Both the position numbers and the translations under genes were made by a program. 64,000 bases of DNA, taken from assembly GCA_031375105.1 (NCBI GenBank), contig JANMHJ010000001.1:13060-77059 (forward strand). The letters run 5' to 3'. Source of the DNA: JANMDU01 sp031375105 (GTDB lineage Bacteria > Pseudomonadota > Gammaproteobacteria > Burkholderiales > Burkholderiaceae_C). Positions 17,952 to 27,556 of the stretch are shown here, piece after piece. A model generated the notes under the pieces. It saw nothing but the letters and a program-made list of their open reading frames with translations. It searched no databases and was not told the DNA's origin. Each line of letters starts with the position of its first letter. Within the stretch, counting starts at the first letter, position 1.

Positions 17952-18779
17952 ATGCGCTTTCTTGAACAACTCCAAACCGCCCAGCTTCAAAATCAATCCA
18001 TGCTCTGCGTGGGTCTTGACCCTGAGCCCAGCCGCTTTCCGGGTGCATACAAAGGCAATGCCAACAAGATCTATGATTTCTGCGCCGCCATTGTGGATGC
18101 CACTGTAGACTGCGTGATCTCTTTCAAACCACAAATTGCCTACTTCGCTGCGCACCGCGCCGAAGGCCAGCTAGAGCGCCTGATGGAGCACATGCGCCGC
18201 GCTGCGCCAAACGTGCCGATCATTCTCGATGCCAAGCGCGGCGATATTGGCTCCACTGCCGAGCAATACGCGATCGAGGCCTTTGAGCGCTATGGCGCAG
18301 ACGCCGTCACGCTCTCGCCCTTCATGGGCTTTGATTCGGTGCAGCCGTATTTGAAATATCACGACAAAGGCGCATTCCTCCTTTGCCGCACCTCCAACAA
18401 AGGTGGCGACGATCTGCAAAACCAACGCTTGGCCTCCATCGAGGGCCAGCCGCTGTTGTATGAGCATGTTGCAAAGCTAGCGCAAGGGCCTTGGAATTTC
18501 AATGGACAGTTGGGCTTGGTGGTGGGTGCGACGTATCCCAACGAGATTGAGCGCGTGCGCACGATTGCGCCAACGCTTCCTTTGCTCATTCCCGGCGTGG
18601 GCGCTCAAGGCGGCGATGCAACTGCCACAGTGCGTGCAGGCTGGCGAGCTGATGCGCCCATCATCGTGAATTCGTCGCGTGCGATTTTGTATGCATCGAG
18701 CGGTGATGATTTCGCGCAAGCCGCACGTGTAGAAGCACTCAAAACGCGCGATCTGCTGCAACTGGCCAAGCCCATCTGA
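17952..18779 (+). CDS. pyrF: Orotidine 5'-phosphate decarboxylase
   Basis: PyrF makes UMP from orotidine monophosphate, the last step of pyrimidine synthesis, in the cytosol. The 275-residue length and the motif ILDAKRGDIGSTAEQYA (from residue 91) mark the type 2 form found in many betaproteobacteria and actinobacteria. The catalytic lysine is in DAKRGD. VGLDPEPSRFP near the start and PIIVNSSRAILYAS near the end complete the barrel. It follows a terminator and stands alone. Confidence 0.97.
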   Translation: MRFLEQLQTAQLQNQSMLCVGLDPEPSRFPGAYKGNANKIYDFCAAIVDATVDCVISFKPQIAYFAAHRAEGQLERLMEHMRRAAPNVPIILDAKRGDIGSTAEQYAIEAFERYGADAVTLSPFMGFDSVQPYLKYHDKGAFLLCRTSNKGGDDLQNQRLASIEGQPLLYEHVAKLAQGPWNFNGQLGLVVGATYPNEIERVRTIAPTLPLLIPGVGAQGGDATATVRAGWRADAPIIVNSSRAILYASSGDDFAQAARVEALKTRDLLQLAKPI

Positions 18780-18975
18780 GCACTTGAACACCTGCGCGAG
18801 CTGACAAATCTGTCACTTTCGCCATTCATCTTGAAGCCTAGACCGCTCGTCTTGAGTGGTCAACAACTCGTCACAGCTGTAGCGCGTTGGTAGCTATTTT
18901 TACGCGCAACTATTGGAACAATGTCACGGTCTAGGCATTACATTGGCATCACCTTCAGTCACCTCAGTGGACGCC

Positions 18976-20937
18976 ATGCAAGACATCGATACCCCAACCC
19001 GCCCCGATCTCCGATCAGACGCTGCCGCCCAAGAGCCTGCCGCAGGCAGCTCATCTTCTGAGTCAAATCAGTCTCAGGCCCTTGATAAATATGCCCCGCA
19101 TGCTCTTACTTTGCTAGCAACTGCTTTACTGGCAGCCTGCGGCGGAGGTGGCGGCGGGAGCAGCACAGGCAGTGGCGGTGGCGGTGGTGGCAGCGTCGTT
19201 CCCAGCGCACCCGGATTCAACAACAGCCCGCAGGCCAAGACCGATGAAGAGGCCGCACGTTTTTTGCAGCAAAGCCAGTTTGCCTCTACCACCACAGACA
19301 TCGCCGCCGTGCGCAGCACCAATTTTGCAAGCTACTTGCAGCAGCAATTGGCCAAGCCGATCAACCAAACCGCTTGGGATTGGCTGGAATCACGCGGCTA
19401 CGGCGCAGATGCCACGCTGAACAAAACGGTTTACAGCTCTGAGATCGCCGAATATGCCATCTGGCGTGATCTGATCAGCGCACCCGATGCCATGCGTAAA
19501 CGCGCAGCGCTGGCCTTGTCGGAGTTTTTTGTGGTCTCGCTCAACTCCATGGAGATTGACTGGCGCGGCTACACGATTGCCGCGTATTGGGACATCCTCA
19601 ATCAACACGCATTTGGCAACTACCGGAATCTTCTCGAAGCCGTCACCCTGAGCCCCGCTATGGGCTATTTCCTCAACACCAAAGGCAATCAAAAAGAAGA
19701 CGGCAAAGGTCGCTTGCCTGATGAAAACTATGCGCGTGAGGTGATGCAATTGTTCACGATCGGCTTGTATGAGCTGAACCTCAATGGCACGATCAAAACC
19801 GATGGCTCAGGCAAGAAGCGAGAGAGCTACGACTCTGATGATGTAAGCCAACTCGCTCGCGTGTTCACCGGCTACGACTTTGACCCAGCCTATGCGCCCA
19901 GCTCAGCCAATGGTGTGCAATTCCCGGGCGGCTCCTACAAAGTCTGGGGACGCGAATATGCCCGCCGCCCGATGACGCTGGATTCAAACAAACACTCCAT
20001 CTTGGCCGCCAATTTCCTAACCGCCACCATCGCCCTCAACACGCCAGGTGCAGCCGCCCTCAAAACCGCGCTCGACGCCCTGTTTAACCATCCCAATGTG
20101 GGCCCGTTCTTTGGCCGCCAGATGATCCAGCGCTTGGTCACCAGCAACCCATCTCCTGAGTATGTGGCCCGCGTGGCCAGTGCGTTCAACAACAATGGCG
20201 CGGGTGTTCGCGGCGATTTGAAAGCCGTTTGGACAGCCATCTTGCTTGATGATGAAGCCCGCAGCGCCGCCAGCTTGACCAGCGCCAGTTTTGGCAAGCT
20301 GCGCGAGCCGATGTTGCGCTTTGCAAGCTGGGCACGCACTTTCGGTGTGGTCTCCAAAGCCAACTCTTGGAAACTGGCTGATTTGTCTGACAGCTCGTAT
20401 AGCCTGGGTCAAAGCCCGATGCGTTCGCCCTCGGTGTTTAACTACTTCCGCCCCGGCTATATTCCACCTGGCACAGCCATGGCCAGCAGCGAAGCCACCG
20501 CACCAGAATTCCAGCTTGTGAACGAAACGACCACCGGCAGCTATCTAAACTACATCAAAGACCGCATTCGATCCGGCATACGTGTCAACAACCCCACGGT
20601 CGCTTTGCCGGAATATGTGAGCAACACCGATGCGCTCGATTTCGAGGGCGACTACACCGCTTTGCTGGCGCTGATCAACAACAGCACCATCACCGATGCC
20701 GAAGCACAGCGCGTCTCACAAGCCATCGTGGCGCAACTGAATTTGCTGCTGTGTGCCGGCCAATTGGCAAGCGCTACAGCCACTGCCATGACCAACAGCC
20801 TCAAAGCCGCGATGTTGCAAAGCGGCAAGCGCATCACCAATGCAAACACCACGGCCATGGACACCTTGCGGCGTGATTTGATTGCAGCCGCCATCTTGAT
20901 GGTCATGGCCTGCCCAGACTACCTGATCCAAAAATAA
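18976..20937 (+). CDS. DUF1800 protein, probable exported lipoprotein
   Basis: The 653-residue protein has DUF1800 hallmarks: AALALSEFFVVS, LPDENYAREVMQLFTIGLYELN and FTGYDFD. An N-terminal segment ATALLAAC ends in a lipobox-like cysteine (Cys55), followed by two glycine-rich runs, so it may be lipid-anchored; the 40-residue hydrophilic lead before it is unusual and the true start is uncertain (a TTG at 18913 is also open). It precedes a DUF1501 gene by 14 bases. The DUF1800/DUF1501 pair is common in bacteria, but its job is unknown. Confidence 0.85.
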   Translation: MQDIDTPTRPDLRSDAAAQEPAAGSSSSESNQSQALDKYAPHALTLLATALLAACGGGGGGSSTGSGGGGGGSVVPSAPGFNNSPQAKTDEEAARFLQQSQFASTTTDIAAVRSTNFASYLQQQLAKPINQTAWDWLESRGYGADATLNKTVYSSEIAEYAIWRDLISAPDAMRKRAALALSEFFVVSLNSMEIDWRGYTIAAYWDILNQHAFGNYRNLLEAVTLSPAMGYFLNTKGNQKEDGKGRLPDENYAREVMQLFTIGLYELNLNGTIKTDGSGKKRESYDSDDVSQLARVFTGYDFDPAYAPSSANGVQFPGGSYKVWGREYARRPMTLDSNKHSILAANFLTATIALNTPGAAALKTALDALFNHPNVGPFFGRQMIQRLVTSNPSPEYVARVASAFNNNGAGVRGDLKAVWTAILLDDEARSAASLTSASFGKLREPMLRFASWARTFGVVSKANSWKLADLSDSSYSLGQSPMRSPSVFNYFRPGYIPPGTAMASSEATAPEFQLVNETTTGSYLNYIKDRIRSGIRVNNPTVALPEYVSNTDALDFEGDYTALLALINNSTITDAEAQRVSQAIVAQLNLLLCAGQLASATATAMTNSLKAAMLQSGKRITNANTTAMDTLRRDLIAAAILMVMACPDYLIQK

Positions 20938-20951
20938 GCGAGAAAAATAAA

Positions 20952-22544
20952 ATGCATTTCATTCAGCCCCAACTCCAATCACGCCGCGCCTTCCTGCGCC
21001 GCGCTGGCCAACTCGCTTTCACCGGCGCAGCCCTTCCCACGGCCATCAATCTTGCCGCCTTGGGCGAAGCCGCCGCCTTCAATGCTGGCAATGATTACAA
21101 AGCCTTGGTCTGCGTCTTCCTTTATGGGGGCAACGATTACGCCAACACCATCGTGCCCTACGATGCCACCAGCTATGCTGCCTACCAAACGATTCGCGGC
21201 ACAACGGGCTCCATAGATCAAAACGGCATCGCACTGGCCCGCGCCGATCTCACGCCGATGCTGCTCACACCGGGTGCAGGTGGCAACCCCATCTCTGCCA
21301 TGGGTGCAACCGGCCTGCAATACGCCATGCACCCCAGCATGACGGGGCTGCGTGATTTGTTCAACAGCGGCAAGGCTGCCGTGCTGCTCAATACCGGCCC
21401 ACTGGTCAAGCCCATCACCAAGGCGCAATACCAAAGCTCAGACCGCACCAACTACCCGCTGCCGCCCAAGCTCTTCTCGCACAACGATCAGCAATCTATC
21501 TGGCAGTCGTCATCCCCCGAAGGCTCGACCATTGGCTGGGGCGGCAATATTGGCGATCTGGCCATGAGCAGCAACACCAATTCGCTGTTCACCTGCATCT
21601 CCATCACCGGCAATGCGGTGTTTCTCTCCGGCGACACAGCGTTGCCCTATCAGGTGGGCTCAGGCGGTGCGGTGAAGATCAATTCGGTGGGTGCTAATGC
21701 CTATCCCTATGGCTTCCAATCGGTTGGCGCGACCATGGAGCAACTCACCACCGACATTGGCCGCAGCAACCAGCTGGAAAACGAATACAACCGGGTCACG
21801 CGTCGCGCCGTGCAGGCTGAAGCGTCGATCACGTCAGCCCTGGCCAGTTCTGCGCCCACCAGCAACGTGTTTCCCAGCGCCTTTGCGCCGTTGAATAATT
21901 TCCCCACTGGCAATCCGCTGTCAGACCAGTTGCGTATGGTCGCGCGCTTGATTGCCGCGCGCAGCACGCTAGGCAACAAACGCCAAGTGTTCATGGTCTC
22001 ACTGGGCGGCTTTGATTTGCATGACAACCTCATGACCGCCAACGGCCACGCGCGAAACATGGCTCGCGTCAGCGGTGCGATGAAGGCGTTTTATGACGCG
22101 CTGGATTCAACCCAATTTGGCAACATTGCCAACCAAGTCACCACCTTCACCGCCACCGACTTTGGCCGCACGCTGTCTTCCAATGGCGATGGTTCTGATC
22201 ATGGCTGGGGCAGCCACCAAATCGTGATGGGCGGCGCCGTCAAAGGCGGGGCTTTCTATGGCTATGCACCGCCAGTCAGCGTGGGCGGGCATGCGTCTGG
22301 CGACTCCGCAGCGGTCAAGGCCGCACCAGAAAACCAATGGCATGTTGGCCAAGGCCGCCTGCTCCCCACATCGAGTGTGGATCAATATGCGGGCACACTG
22401 GCCAAATGGTTTGGTGTGAACGACAGCGAGCTGGTTGGCACCGCAGGGCAAAGCTACCGTGATGCCATCTTGCCCTACCTGCACAATTTCGGTGGTTCAC
22501 TGGGTTCACTGAGCTATCCACAGAATATGGGCTTCATGACTTGA
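20952..22544 (+). CDS. DUF1501 protein with Tat signal
   Basis: The 530-residue protein starts with a twin-arginine signal (SRRAFLRRAGQLAFTGAALP, residues 10-29), so it is exported folded. DUF1501 is distantly related to sulfatase/alkaline-phosphatase folds; VFLYGGNDYANTIVPYD, LGGFDLHDN and DFGRTLSSNGDGSDHGWGSHQ are the conserved blocks, the last with likely metal-binding Asp and His. It is cotranscribed with the DUF1800 gene. Confidence 0.88.
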   Translation: MHFIQPQLQSRRAFLRRAGQLAFTGAALPTAINLAALGEAAAFNAGNDYKALVCVFLYGGNDYANTIVPYDATSYAAYQTIRGTTGSIDQNGIALARADLTPMLLTPGAGGNPISAMGATGLQYAMHPSMTGLRDLFNSGKAAVLLNTGPLVKPITKAQYQSSDRTNYPLPPKLFSHNDQQSIWQSSSPEGSTIGWGGNIGDLAMSSNTNSLFTCISITGNAVFLSGDTALPYQVGSGGAVKINSVGANAYPYGFQSVGATMEQLTTDIGRSNQLENEYNRVTRRAVQAEASITSALASSAPTSNVFPSAFAPLNNFPTGNPLSDQLRMVARLIAARSTLGNKRQVFMVSLGGFDLHDNLMTANGHARNMARVSGAMKAFYDALDSTQFGNIANQVTTFTATDFGRTLSSNGDGSDHGWGSHQIVMGGAVKGGAFYGYAPPVSVGGHASGDSAAVKAAPENQWHVGQGRLLPTSSVDQYAGTLAKWFGVNDSELVGTAGQSYRDAILPYLHNFGGSLGSLSYPQNMGFMT

Positions 22545-22585
22545 ATACCGATTTCGGTGGATTTTAAGAGGGAAATCGGCTTCTT

Positions 22586-22626
22586 CCCCTTATAAAATCT
22601 GCATAGTGTGCTATATATTTAATAGC
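22586..22626 (-). repeat. Interspersed palindromic repeat, copy 8
   Basis: CCCCTTATAAAATCTGCATA then GTGTGCTATATATTTAATAGC lies between the converging DUF1501 and glcF genes. It runs on into AACTATGC, the start of a second partial unit, so the arrangement may be a head-to-head doublet. Confidence 0.8.
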
Positions 22627-22629
22627 AAA

Positions 22630-23859
22630 CTATGCTACCAGTGCAGCGTCTAACACTTCCACCCAATGCCGCACAGGTACATCGGTGCCACTTTGCAAAT
22701 GCGTGATGCAGCCGATATTTGCGCTCATGATCGTTACCGGCTTCATCTCCGCCAAATGGCCGAGTTTGCGATCTCGCAATTGATACGAGAGTTCGGGCTG
22801 CAACACGCTATACGTGCCCGCCGATCCGCAACACAGATGCGCTTCGCAAGCAGCGGTTTTGACGTTGAAGCCCAAGGCGCTCAGATGCGTTTCTACGCCG
22901 CCTTTGAGCTGCTGGCCGTGTTGCAAAGTGCAGGGTGGGTGAAAGGCGAGTTGCTCTGCATTTTTAGTTTTGATTTTCGGTTTCAAGGACGTCACCAATT
23001 CGGGTAACAGCTCACTCAAGTCTTTCGTGATTGAGCTGATTTTGGAAGCCTTTTCAGCATACTGCGCGTCATGCTGCAAGATATGGCCATACTCTTTTAC
23101 CGTCACGCCGCAGCCTGATGCATTCATGATGATGGTCTCGATGTCGCCACTTTCCACTTGCTGCCACCAAGCATCGATATTGGCACGCATCTGCGCCTTG
23201 CCGCCGTCTTGATCGTTCAGATGAAACTTCACCGCGCCGCAGCAACCCGCTTTGGCCGCCGTGATGGTTTGAATGCCCGCTGCATCAAGCACCCGCGCCG
23301 TCGCTGAATTGATGTTGGGCGACATGCTTGGCTGGACGCAACCTTCCAGCATCAACACCTTGCGAGCATGTGTGCGCGTGGGTCGTTGCCCAGCGTCTCG
23401 CTTTTCAGGCACTTTGTTTTTCAACGCCTTCGGCAGCAACGGGCGCACCAGTTGCCCCATCGCCATCGCAGGTGCAAACAAAGGCGATGGCAAACCTTCT
23501 TTCAGAGCCCAGCGCAGCGCAGATTCGCCCGCAGGTCGGCTTACTTTTTCATCCACCAGCTTGCGCCCAATGTCCACCAAATGCCCATACTGCACACCGC
23601 TGGGGCAAGTCGTTTCGCAATTGCGGCAAGTCAAGCAACGATCCAAATGCATCTGCGTCTTGCGCGTGGGTGCTTCGCCTTCCAATACCTGCTTGATCAA
23701 ATAAATCCGCCCACGAGGCCCATCCAGCTCATCGCCAAGCAGTTGATATGTCGGGCAAGTCGCCGTGCAGAAACCGCAATGCACGCACTTGCGCAAAATG
23801 CTCTCAGCCTCCAAGCCATCGGCGCGGTGTTTGTATTCGGGAGCGAGGTTGGTTTGCAT
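22630..23859 (-). CDS. glcF: Glycolate oxidase iron-sulfur subunit
   Basis: GlcF carries electrons from the GlcD/GlcE flavin subunits in oxidation of glycolate to glyoxylate. The 409 residues include two 4Fe-4S motifs, CVHCGFCTATCP (26-37) and CLTCRNCETTCP (about 75-86), and the later CCG-type heterodisulfide-reductase-like cysteine blocks (AGCCGAVKFH, AHLCCGSAGTY). It ends an operon with glcE and lrgAB; glcD is not next to them in this window. Its 3' end runs against a repeat. Confidence 0.95.
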   Translation of the reverse strand: MQTNLAPEYKHRADGLEAESILRKCVHCGFCTATCPTYQLLGDELDGPRGRIYLIKQVLEGEAPTRKTQMHLDRCLTCRNCETTCPSGVQYGHLVDIGRKLVDEKVSRPAGESALRWALKEGLPSPLFAPAMAMGQLVRPLLPKALKNKVPEKRDAGQRPTRTHARKVLMLEGCVQPSMSPNINSATARVLDAAGIQTITAAKAGCCGAVKFHLNDQDGGKAQMRANIDAWWQQVESGDIETIIMNASGCGVTVKEYGHILQHDAQYAEKASKISSITKDLSELLPELVTSLKPKIKTKNAEQLAFHPPCTLQHGQQLKGGVETHLSALGFNVKTAACEAHLCCGSAGTYSVLQPELSYQLRDRKLGHLAEMKPVTIMSANIGCITHLQSGTDVPVRHWVEVLDAALVA

Positions 23860-23877
23860 GATAGAAATATGGAAAAT

Positions 23878-24594
23878 TCAGGCTAACAGGCGCACGATCA
23901 ATGGAAAGAGTAGAGAGGCCAACACCGCTTGCAGCGCCAGCGCCAGCCCAGCGAATGCGCCTGCATCTGGGTGTACTTGCATCGCACGTGCTGCGCCAAT
24001 ACCATGCGATGCTGTGCCCAATGCAAAGCCGCGTATGGCGAAGGGTTGAATGCGAAGCCTGTCAAAAATATATTTACCACTGATCGCACCAACGATGCCG
24101 GTAAGCACCGCGCCAATCGCCGCCAAAGCGGCGATACCGCCGATCTGCTCGGCAATGCCCATCGCTACAGGCGCAGTGACGGATTTCGGAACCAGTGATA
24201 GTAAAATCTCGCGCGGCAAATCTAAGGCCGCGCCTAAGACCCACGCCGAGCCTGCAGCAACCATACCTCCGCAAGTAGCGGCCAATAACAACACGCCGAT
24301 ATGGCGTCGCAGCAATTGCCGCCGCTCCCACAGCGGCCACGCTAGCGCCACCACTGCAGGGCCCAAGAGAAAATGAATGAACTGCGCACCCGAAAAATAC
24401 ACCGGATAGGCGGTTTGTGTGATGCTGAGCAAGCTAACTAAGACCAACACTGTCCAAAGTACTGGGTTTGCCCAAGGCGCTTGACCCAAGCGTTCATAAA
24501 CGGCGTAAGCCAGCACATAAGCCACCACTGTGGCAGTCAAGCCAAAGAGCGGTGTAGCTGAGAGATACGTCCACAGTTCCACGAAATCTTTCAT
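23878..24594 (-). CDS. lrgB: LrgB-family membrane protein, probable glycolate transporter subunit
   Basis: The 238-residue protein has about seven hydrophobic segments and the LrgB blocks LSLVPKSVTAPVAMGIAEQIGG and GTASHGIGAARAMQ. The ATG at 24594 overlaps the lrgA stop (ATGA); the frame is open further upstream but only antisense to nothing conserved. LrgAB is best known for cell-lysis control, but the plant chloroplast glycolate/glycerate carrier PLGG1 is an LrgA-LrgB fusion. Lying between glcE and glcF, it is most likely a glycolate carrier. Confidence 0.9.
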   Translation of the reverse strand: MKDFVELWTYLSATPLFGLTATVVAYVLAYAVYERLGQAPWANPVLWTVLVLVSLLSITQTAYPVYFSGAQFIHFLLGPAVVALAWPLWERRQLLRRHIGVLLLAATCGGMVAAGSAWVLGAALDLPREILLSLVPKSVTAPVAMGIAEQIGGIAALAAIGAVLTGIVGAISGKYIFDRLRIQPFAIRGFALGTASHGIGAARAMQVHPDAGAFAGLALALQAVLASLLFPLIVRLLA

Positions 24595-24998
24595 GGTCGG
24601 CCTCGTAAATCCAGTGGCGCAGATGCGTCGCTTGATTGTGTTGGCCAGCGCGAGCGCAGCACCAGCGCCGTCGCAGCCAAGCCCAACCAAGTCGACAACA
24701 CCAACACAAGGAAGAGTTTCAAACCATACGCACTGAGCAAGCCCAGATGCACCACCACGCCCACGCCGACGGGAACAAACAGCAGCGACAAATGCGTCAG
24801 CAAAACATGCGCTGCTTGCCCGACGGATTCTGCTAACCACCGCTGAACCCAAGGCATCAGAAGACCCAAACAGAGTAGCAACATCCCCAAAACGGGGCCA
24901 GGAAGCGTCCAACCCAAACTGCTCTTAAGCAATTGCGCCAACACGTCGCCAAATGCTTGTGCACAAAGCAGTGTCGCAAAGCCTTGCAGCGCTTTCAT
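24591..24998 (-). CDS. lrgA: CidA/LrgA-family holin-like membrane protein
   Basis: The 135-residue protein has four hydrophobic segments and the family block LPGPVLGMLLLCLGLL and LLFVPVGVGVV. It is the usual partner of LrgB, with which it overlaps by four bases, and starts seven bases after glcE ends. The genomic setting suggests a part in glycolate uptake or release together with LrgB. Confidence 0.9.
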   Translation of the reverse strand: MKALQGFATLLCAQAFGDVLAQLLKSSLGWTLPGPVLGMLLLCLGLLMPWVQRWLAESVGQAAHVLLTHLSLLFVPVGVGVVVHLGLLSAYGLKLFLVLVLSTWLGLAATALVLRSRWPTQSSDASAPLDLRGRP

Positions 24999-25005
24999 GA
25001 TGGCC

Positions 25006-26151
25006 TCAGATGACGCCCAAGCGCCCGGGATTGAAAATACCTGCCGGATCGAACTCGCGCTTTAACTCACGGTGAATTCGCGCCAACGGCTCACTGGGCA
25101 TTTCGAAGTGAGGAATTTTTGAGCTTTTTATGTCATTTGCCGTTATAGAATCTGCGCAAGATGCTATGAAAAGTGTAGCACCTCCATCGGCAAATTTTGC
25201 TTTATATCGGATGCGTTGCGCAGCTTGCACATTGCCAGCGGGAACAAACAGCCAACGCTGACCGCCAAGCCAATCGATCATCGTATCGCCCAAATCCAAA
25301 GGGAGTGTGGTTTGCGGCACACTGACGCGCCACAGATCGTCACCTCTGGCAAAGCCTTCTTTGAACCAAGGGAGTTGCAAATCACGCGCCGCGCTCCAAT
25401 CCGCGCTCGTCTCAGAAGAGTCCACACGAATTCCCCCCGCCTCGTTCGCCAATCGCTGGCAAGCTGAGTGAACGGCAGCTACCGCACCGCGCAAACGCAG
25501 ATACAGCGTCGGCACGCCTTGATCGATCCCCCAAGAGCTGGCATTCAGTGGCAGCGGTTGGCCCGCCCAAGTATTGAGCGACTGGATGGCTGTCGCTTCA
25601 TTCATCTCAAAGCGCAGCGTTGCCTCTGCTGGCGCAACAGGCAACACTTTCAGCGAGACTTGCGTGATGAGCCCTAGTGTGCCCAAACTGCCTGCGAGCA
25701 GGCGCGAGACGTCGTAGCCGGCCACGTTTTTCATCACCGTGCCGCCAAATTGCAGATGCTCTGCTTTGCCGTTGATCAGATGCGCACCGAGTACGAAATC
25801 ACGCACACTGCCTGCGGTGGCGCGTGCAGGGCCTGCCAGGCCAGCGGCCACCATGCCGCCGATTGTGGTGCCCGTTTTGTAGTGCGGCGGTTCGAAGGGG
25901 AAGCATTGCCCCTTCTCAGCCAGCGCGGCTTCCACTTCTGCCAGCGGCGTGCCTGCACACACCGTGATCACAAGCTCGCTCGGCTCATAGCTCACGATGC
26001 CGTTGTGGGTGCACGTGTCGAGCACAGGCAGTGCTGAATCAAAGGGCTCACCATAAAAATCTTTGCTGCCGCCACCACGAATGCGCAGCGGTGTTTTGGC
26101 CGCGATGGCGGCTTGGATTTGCTCTGTGAGCTGGGCGAGGCTGGGTTGCAT
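25006..26151 (-). CDS. glcE: Glycolate oxidase FAD-binding subunit
   Basis: The 381-residue protein is a PCMH-type FAD-binding protein: PLRIRGGGSKDFYG, the flavin-binding GTTIGGMVAAGLAGPARATAGSVRDFVLG, and the C-terminal FDPAGIFNPGRLG. It works with GlcD and GlcF. Residues about 325-338 are encoded by a repeat copy (TLFIASCADSITAND), placed just before the C-terminal helix, and make this region longer than expected for the family. It heads the glcE-lrgA-lrgB-glcF operon; no glcD is seen upstream. Confidence 0.93.
   Translation of the reverse strand: MQPSLAQLTEQIQAAIAAKTPLRIRGGGSKDFYGEPFDSALPVLDTCTHNGIVSYEPSELVITVCAGTPLAEVEAALAEKGQCFPFEPPHYKTGTTIGGMVAAGLAGPARATAGSVRDFVLGAHLINGKAEHLQFGGTVMKNVAGYDVSRLLAGSLGTLGLITQVSLKVLPVAPAEATLRFEMNEATAIQSLNTWAGQPLPLNASSWGIDQGVPTLYLRLRGAVAAVHSACQRLANEAGGIRVDSSETSADWSAARDLQLPWFKEGFARGDDLWRVSVPQTTLPLDLGDTMIDWLGGQRWLFVPAGNVQAAQRIRYKAKFADGGATLFIASCADSITANDIKSSKIPHFEMPSEPLARIHRELKREFDPAGIFNPGRLGVI
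25139..25179 (-). repeat. Interspersed palindromic repeat, copy 9, inside glcE
   Basis: GCCGTTATAGAATCTGCGCA then AGATGCTATGAAAAGTGTAGC is a near-consensus copy with one altered palindrome arm. It is in frame and gives I-A-S-C-A-D-S-I-T in the glcE protein. Confidence 0.85.
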
Positions 26152-26263
26152 ACTGAGATACTACCGCGCCAGCCTAGGCGCTGACCACATCAACCGCTTG
26201 AATTTTCAACACAGGACGATTGAAATAAGCTCTCATGGCCGCAGCACCAGACCGGCACCAAGA

Positions 26264-27556
26264 TCAAGGCCCAGCCGCGAGCGCCTCTTGAGAAAATCCC
26301 GCCACGCGTTTGTAGCTCTCAGAAATCTCTCGCAACTCGGCTTGGCTAATCACATCATCGATATGACGGAAAGGCTGCCCGCCAGTCAACTCATCGACCC
26401 GGGTATTGATCAAATCAGGCGGTGTAGTGCGGTTGGTCAGCACGATCTTCGAGGTGATGGGGCGACGATTTGCTTCGTAAGCGAGCAACGACTCGTGATG
26501 CGCTTGCGCAGTATGGGCCGCATCGCGCCGTGCCGCCAGCTCATCAGCGAGCGTTCGCGCATCAATCAAGGCTTGGGCGCTGCCGTTCGAGCCGCGCGGA
26601 TACATCGGGTGAGCCGCATCACCCATCAGCGTCACGCGGCCAAAAGTCCATTGCGGAACGGGATCTTTGTCCACCATCGGATATTCAAGAATGCTTCCTG
26701 CGCGCTGGATCAACTCTGCCACATTCAGCCAATCAAAACGCCAGTTTTGATAGATGGGCAAGAAATCTTGCAGTCTGCCGCCTCGATTCCAATCGTTGCT
26801 GGTATCGCCCTCGCGACGAATTTCAGCCATCCAATTGATCAATTGCTCGCCCGAGCCATCGTTGGCTTCGACGATCGGATAAATCACCATCTTGCCGGTT
26901 TCAATCGAGCCGATGCGCATATAGCTTTTGCCGCTCAAGATCGGCTTGCGCCGCGTGGTGCCACGCCATGTGTTGATCCCAGTGAAGGCGAGTTTTTCAT
27001 CGGGATAAAACAAGCGGCGTACCGAAGAATTGATGCCATCGCAGGCGATGGCAATGCTGGCTTGCACGCTGGGCAAAGCGCCGCCAGCTGGCGCTGTGAA
27101 ATGCAGCCTCACGCCCTGTTCGCTTTGTTCAAGACTTGCAAAGCGATGCCCGCAATGGATTCTCTCTGCACCCAGTCGCTGCACCGCTGCATCAAACAAA
27201 ATGCGATGCAGCTTGCCGCGATGGATGCCTATCTCAGGCAGGCTGTAGCCTGCATGTCGCCCGCGCAATTCGCTATAAATGAATTGGCCATGCCGGTTGT
27301 AAAAAACGCTTTCAAGATTTTCAATGCCAGCGGCTTCAATTTCGTCTTGCAAACCTAAAGCAGCCAGCTCACGCATCGCATGCGGCAAGAGCGTGATGCC
27401 CACGCCTAGCTCGCGCACCTGCGGCACCGCCTCATACACATCGCAGGCGATGCCGCGCGCATGCAAATGCAGCGCCAGCCCCAAGCCGGCAATGCCACCG
27501 CCGATGATGGCAAGCGCTGAAGATTCGCCATCTTCTGAAAAAAACGTCGTCATCAT
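26264..27556 (-). CDS. FAD-dependent aromatic monooxygenase (salicylate-hydroxylase-like)
   Basis: The 430-residue protein is a group A flavoprotein hydroxylase. It has the Rossmann motif IGGGIAGLGLALHL (18-31), the DG-type motif IACDGINSSVR and the FAD-binding GDAAHPMYPRG. These enzymes hydroxylate aromatic acids with NAD(P)H and oxygen, sometimes with loss of the carboxyl group. It is the third gene of an operon with an amidohydrolase/decarboxylase and a TctC protein, and overlaps the TctC stop by four bases. The exact aromatic substrate cannot be told. Confidence 0.87.
   Translation of the reverse strand: MMTTFFSEDGESSALAIIGGGIAGLGLALHLHARGIACDVYEAVPQVRELGVGITLLPHAMRELAALGLQDEIEAAGIENLESVFYNRHGQFIYSELRGRHAGYSLPEIGIHRGKLHRILFDAAVQRLGAERIHCGHRFASLEQSEQGVRLHFTAPAGGALPSVQASIAIACDGINSSVRRLFYPDEKLAFTGINTWRGTTRRKPILSGKSYMRIGSIETGKMVIYPIVEANDGSGEQLINWMAEIRREGDTSNDWNRGGRLQDFLPIYQNWRFDWLNVAELIQRAGSILEYPMVDKDPVPQWTFGRVTLMGDAAHPMYPRGSNGSAQALIDARTLADELAARRDAAHTAQAHHESLLAYEANRRPITSKIVLTNRTTPPDLINTRVDELTGGQPFRHIDDVISQAELREISESYKRVAGFSQEALAAGP

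Noticed and set aside
18880..18912. Possible repeat fragment before the DUF1800 gene (GTAGCTATTTTTACGCGCAACTATTGG)
   Set aside because: Only short pieces match and the order of parts is not kept.
24595..24912. Long N-terminal extension of LrgB
   Set aside because: The extension is antisense-free but lies over the lrgA gene in another frame, and the ATG at 24594 couples to the lrgA stop.
23878..24998. lrgAB as holin/antiholin lysis genes
   Set aside because: Sequence alone would allow it, but the place inside the glycolate oxidase operon makes a carrier role more likely.
26063..27358. A 431-codon frame on the plus strand opposite the flavin monooxygenase
   Set aside because: It has no recognisable domain and mirrors the high-GC codon pattern of the real gene on the minus strand, which carries full flavoprotein motifs.
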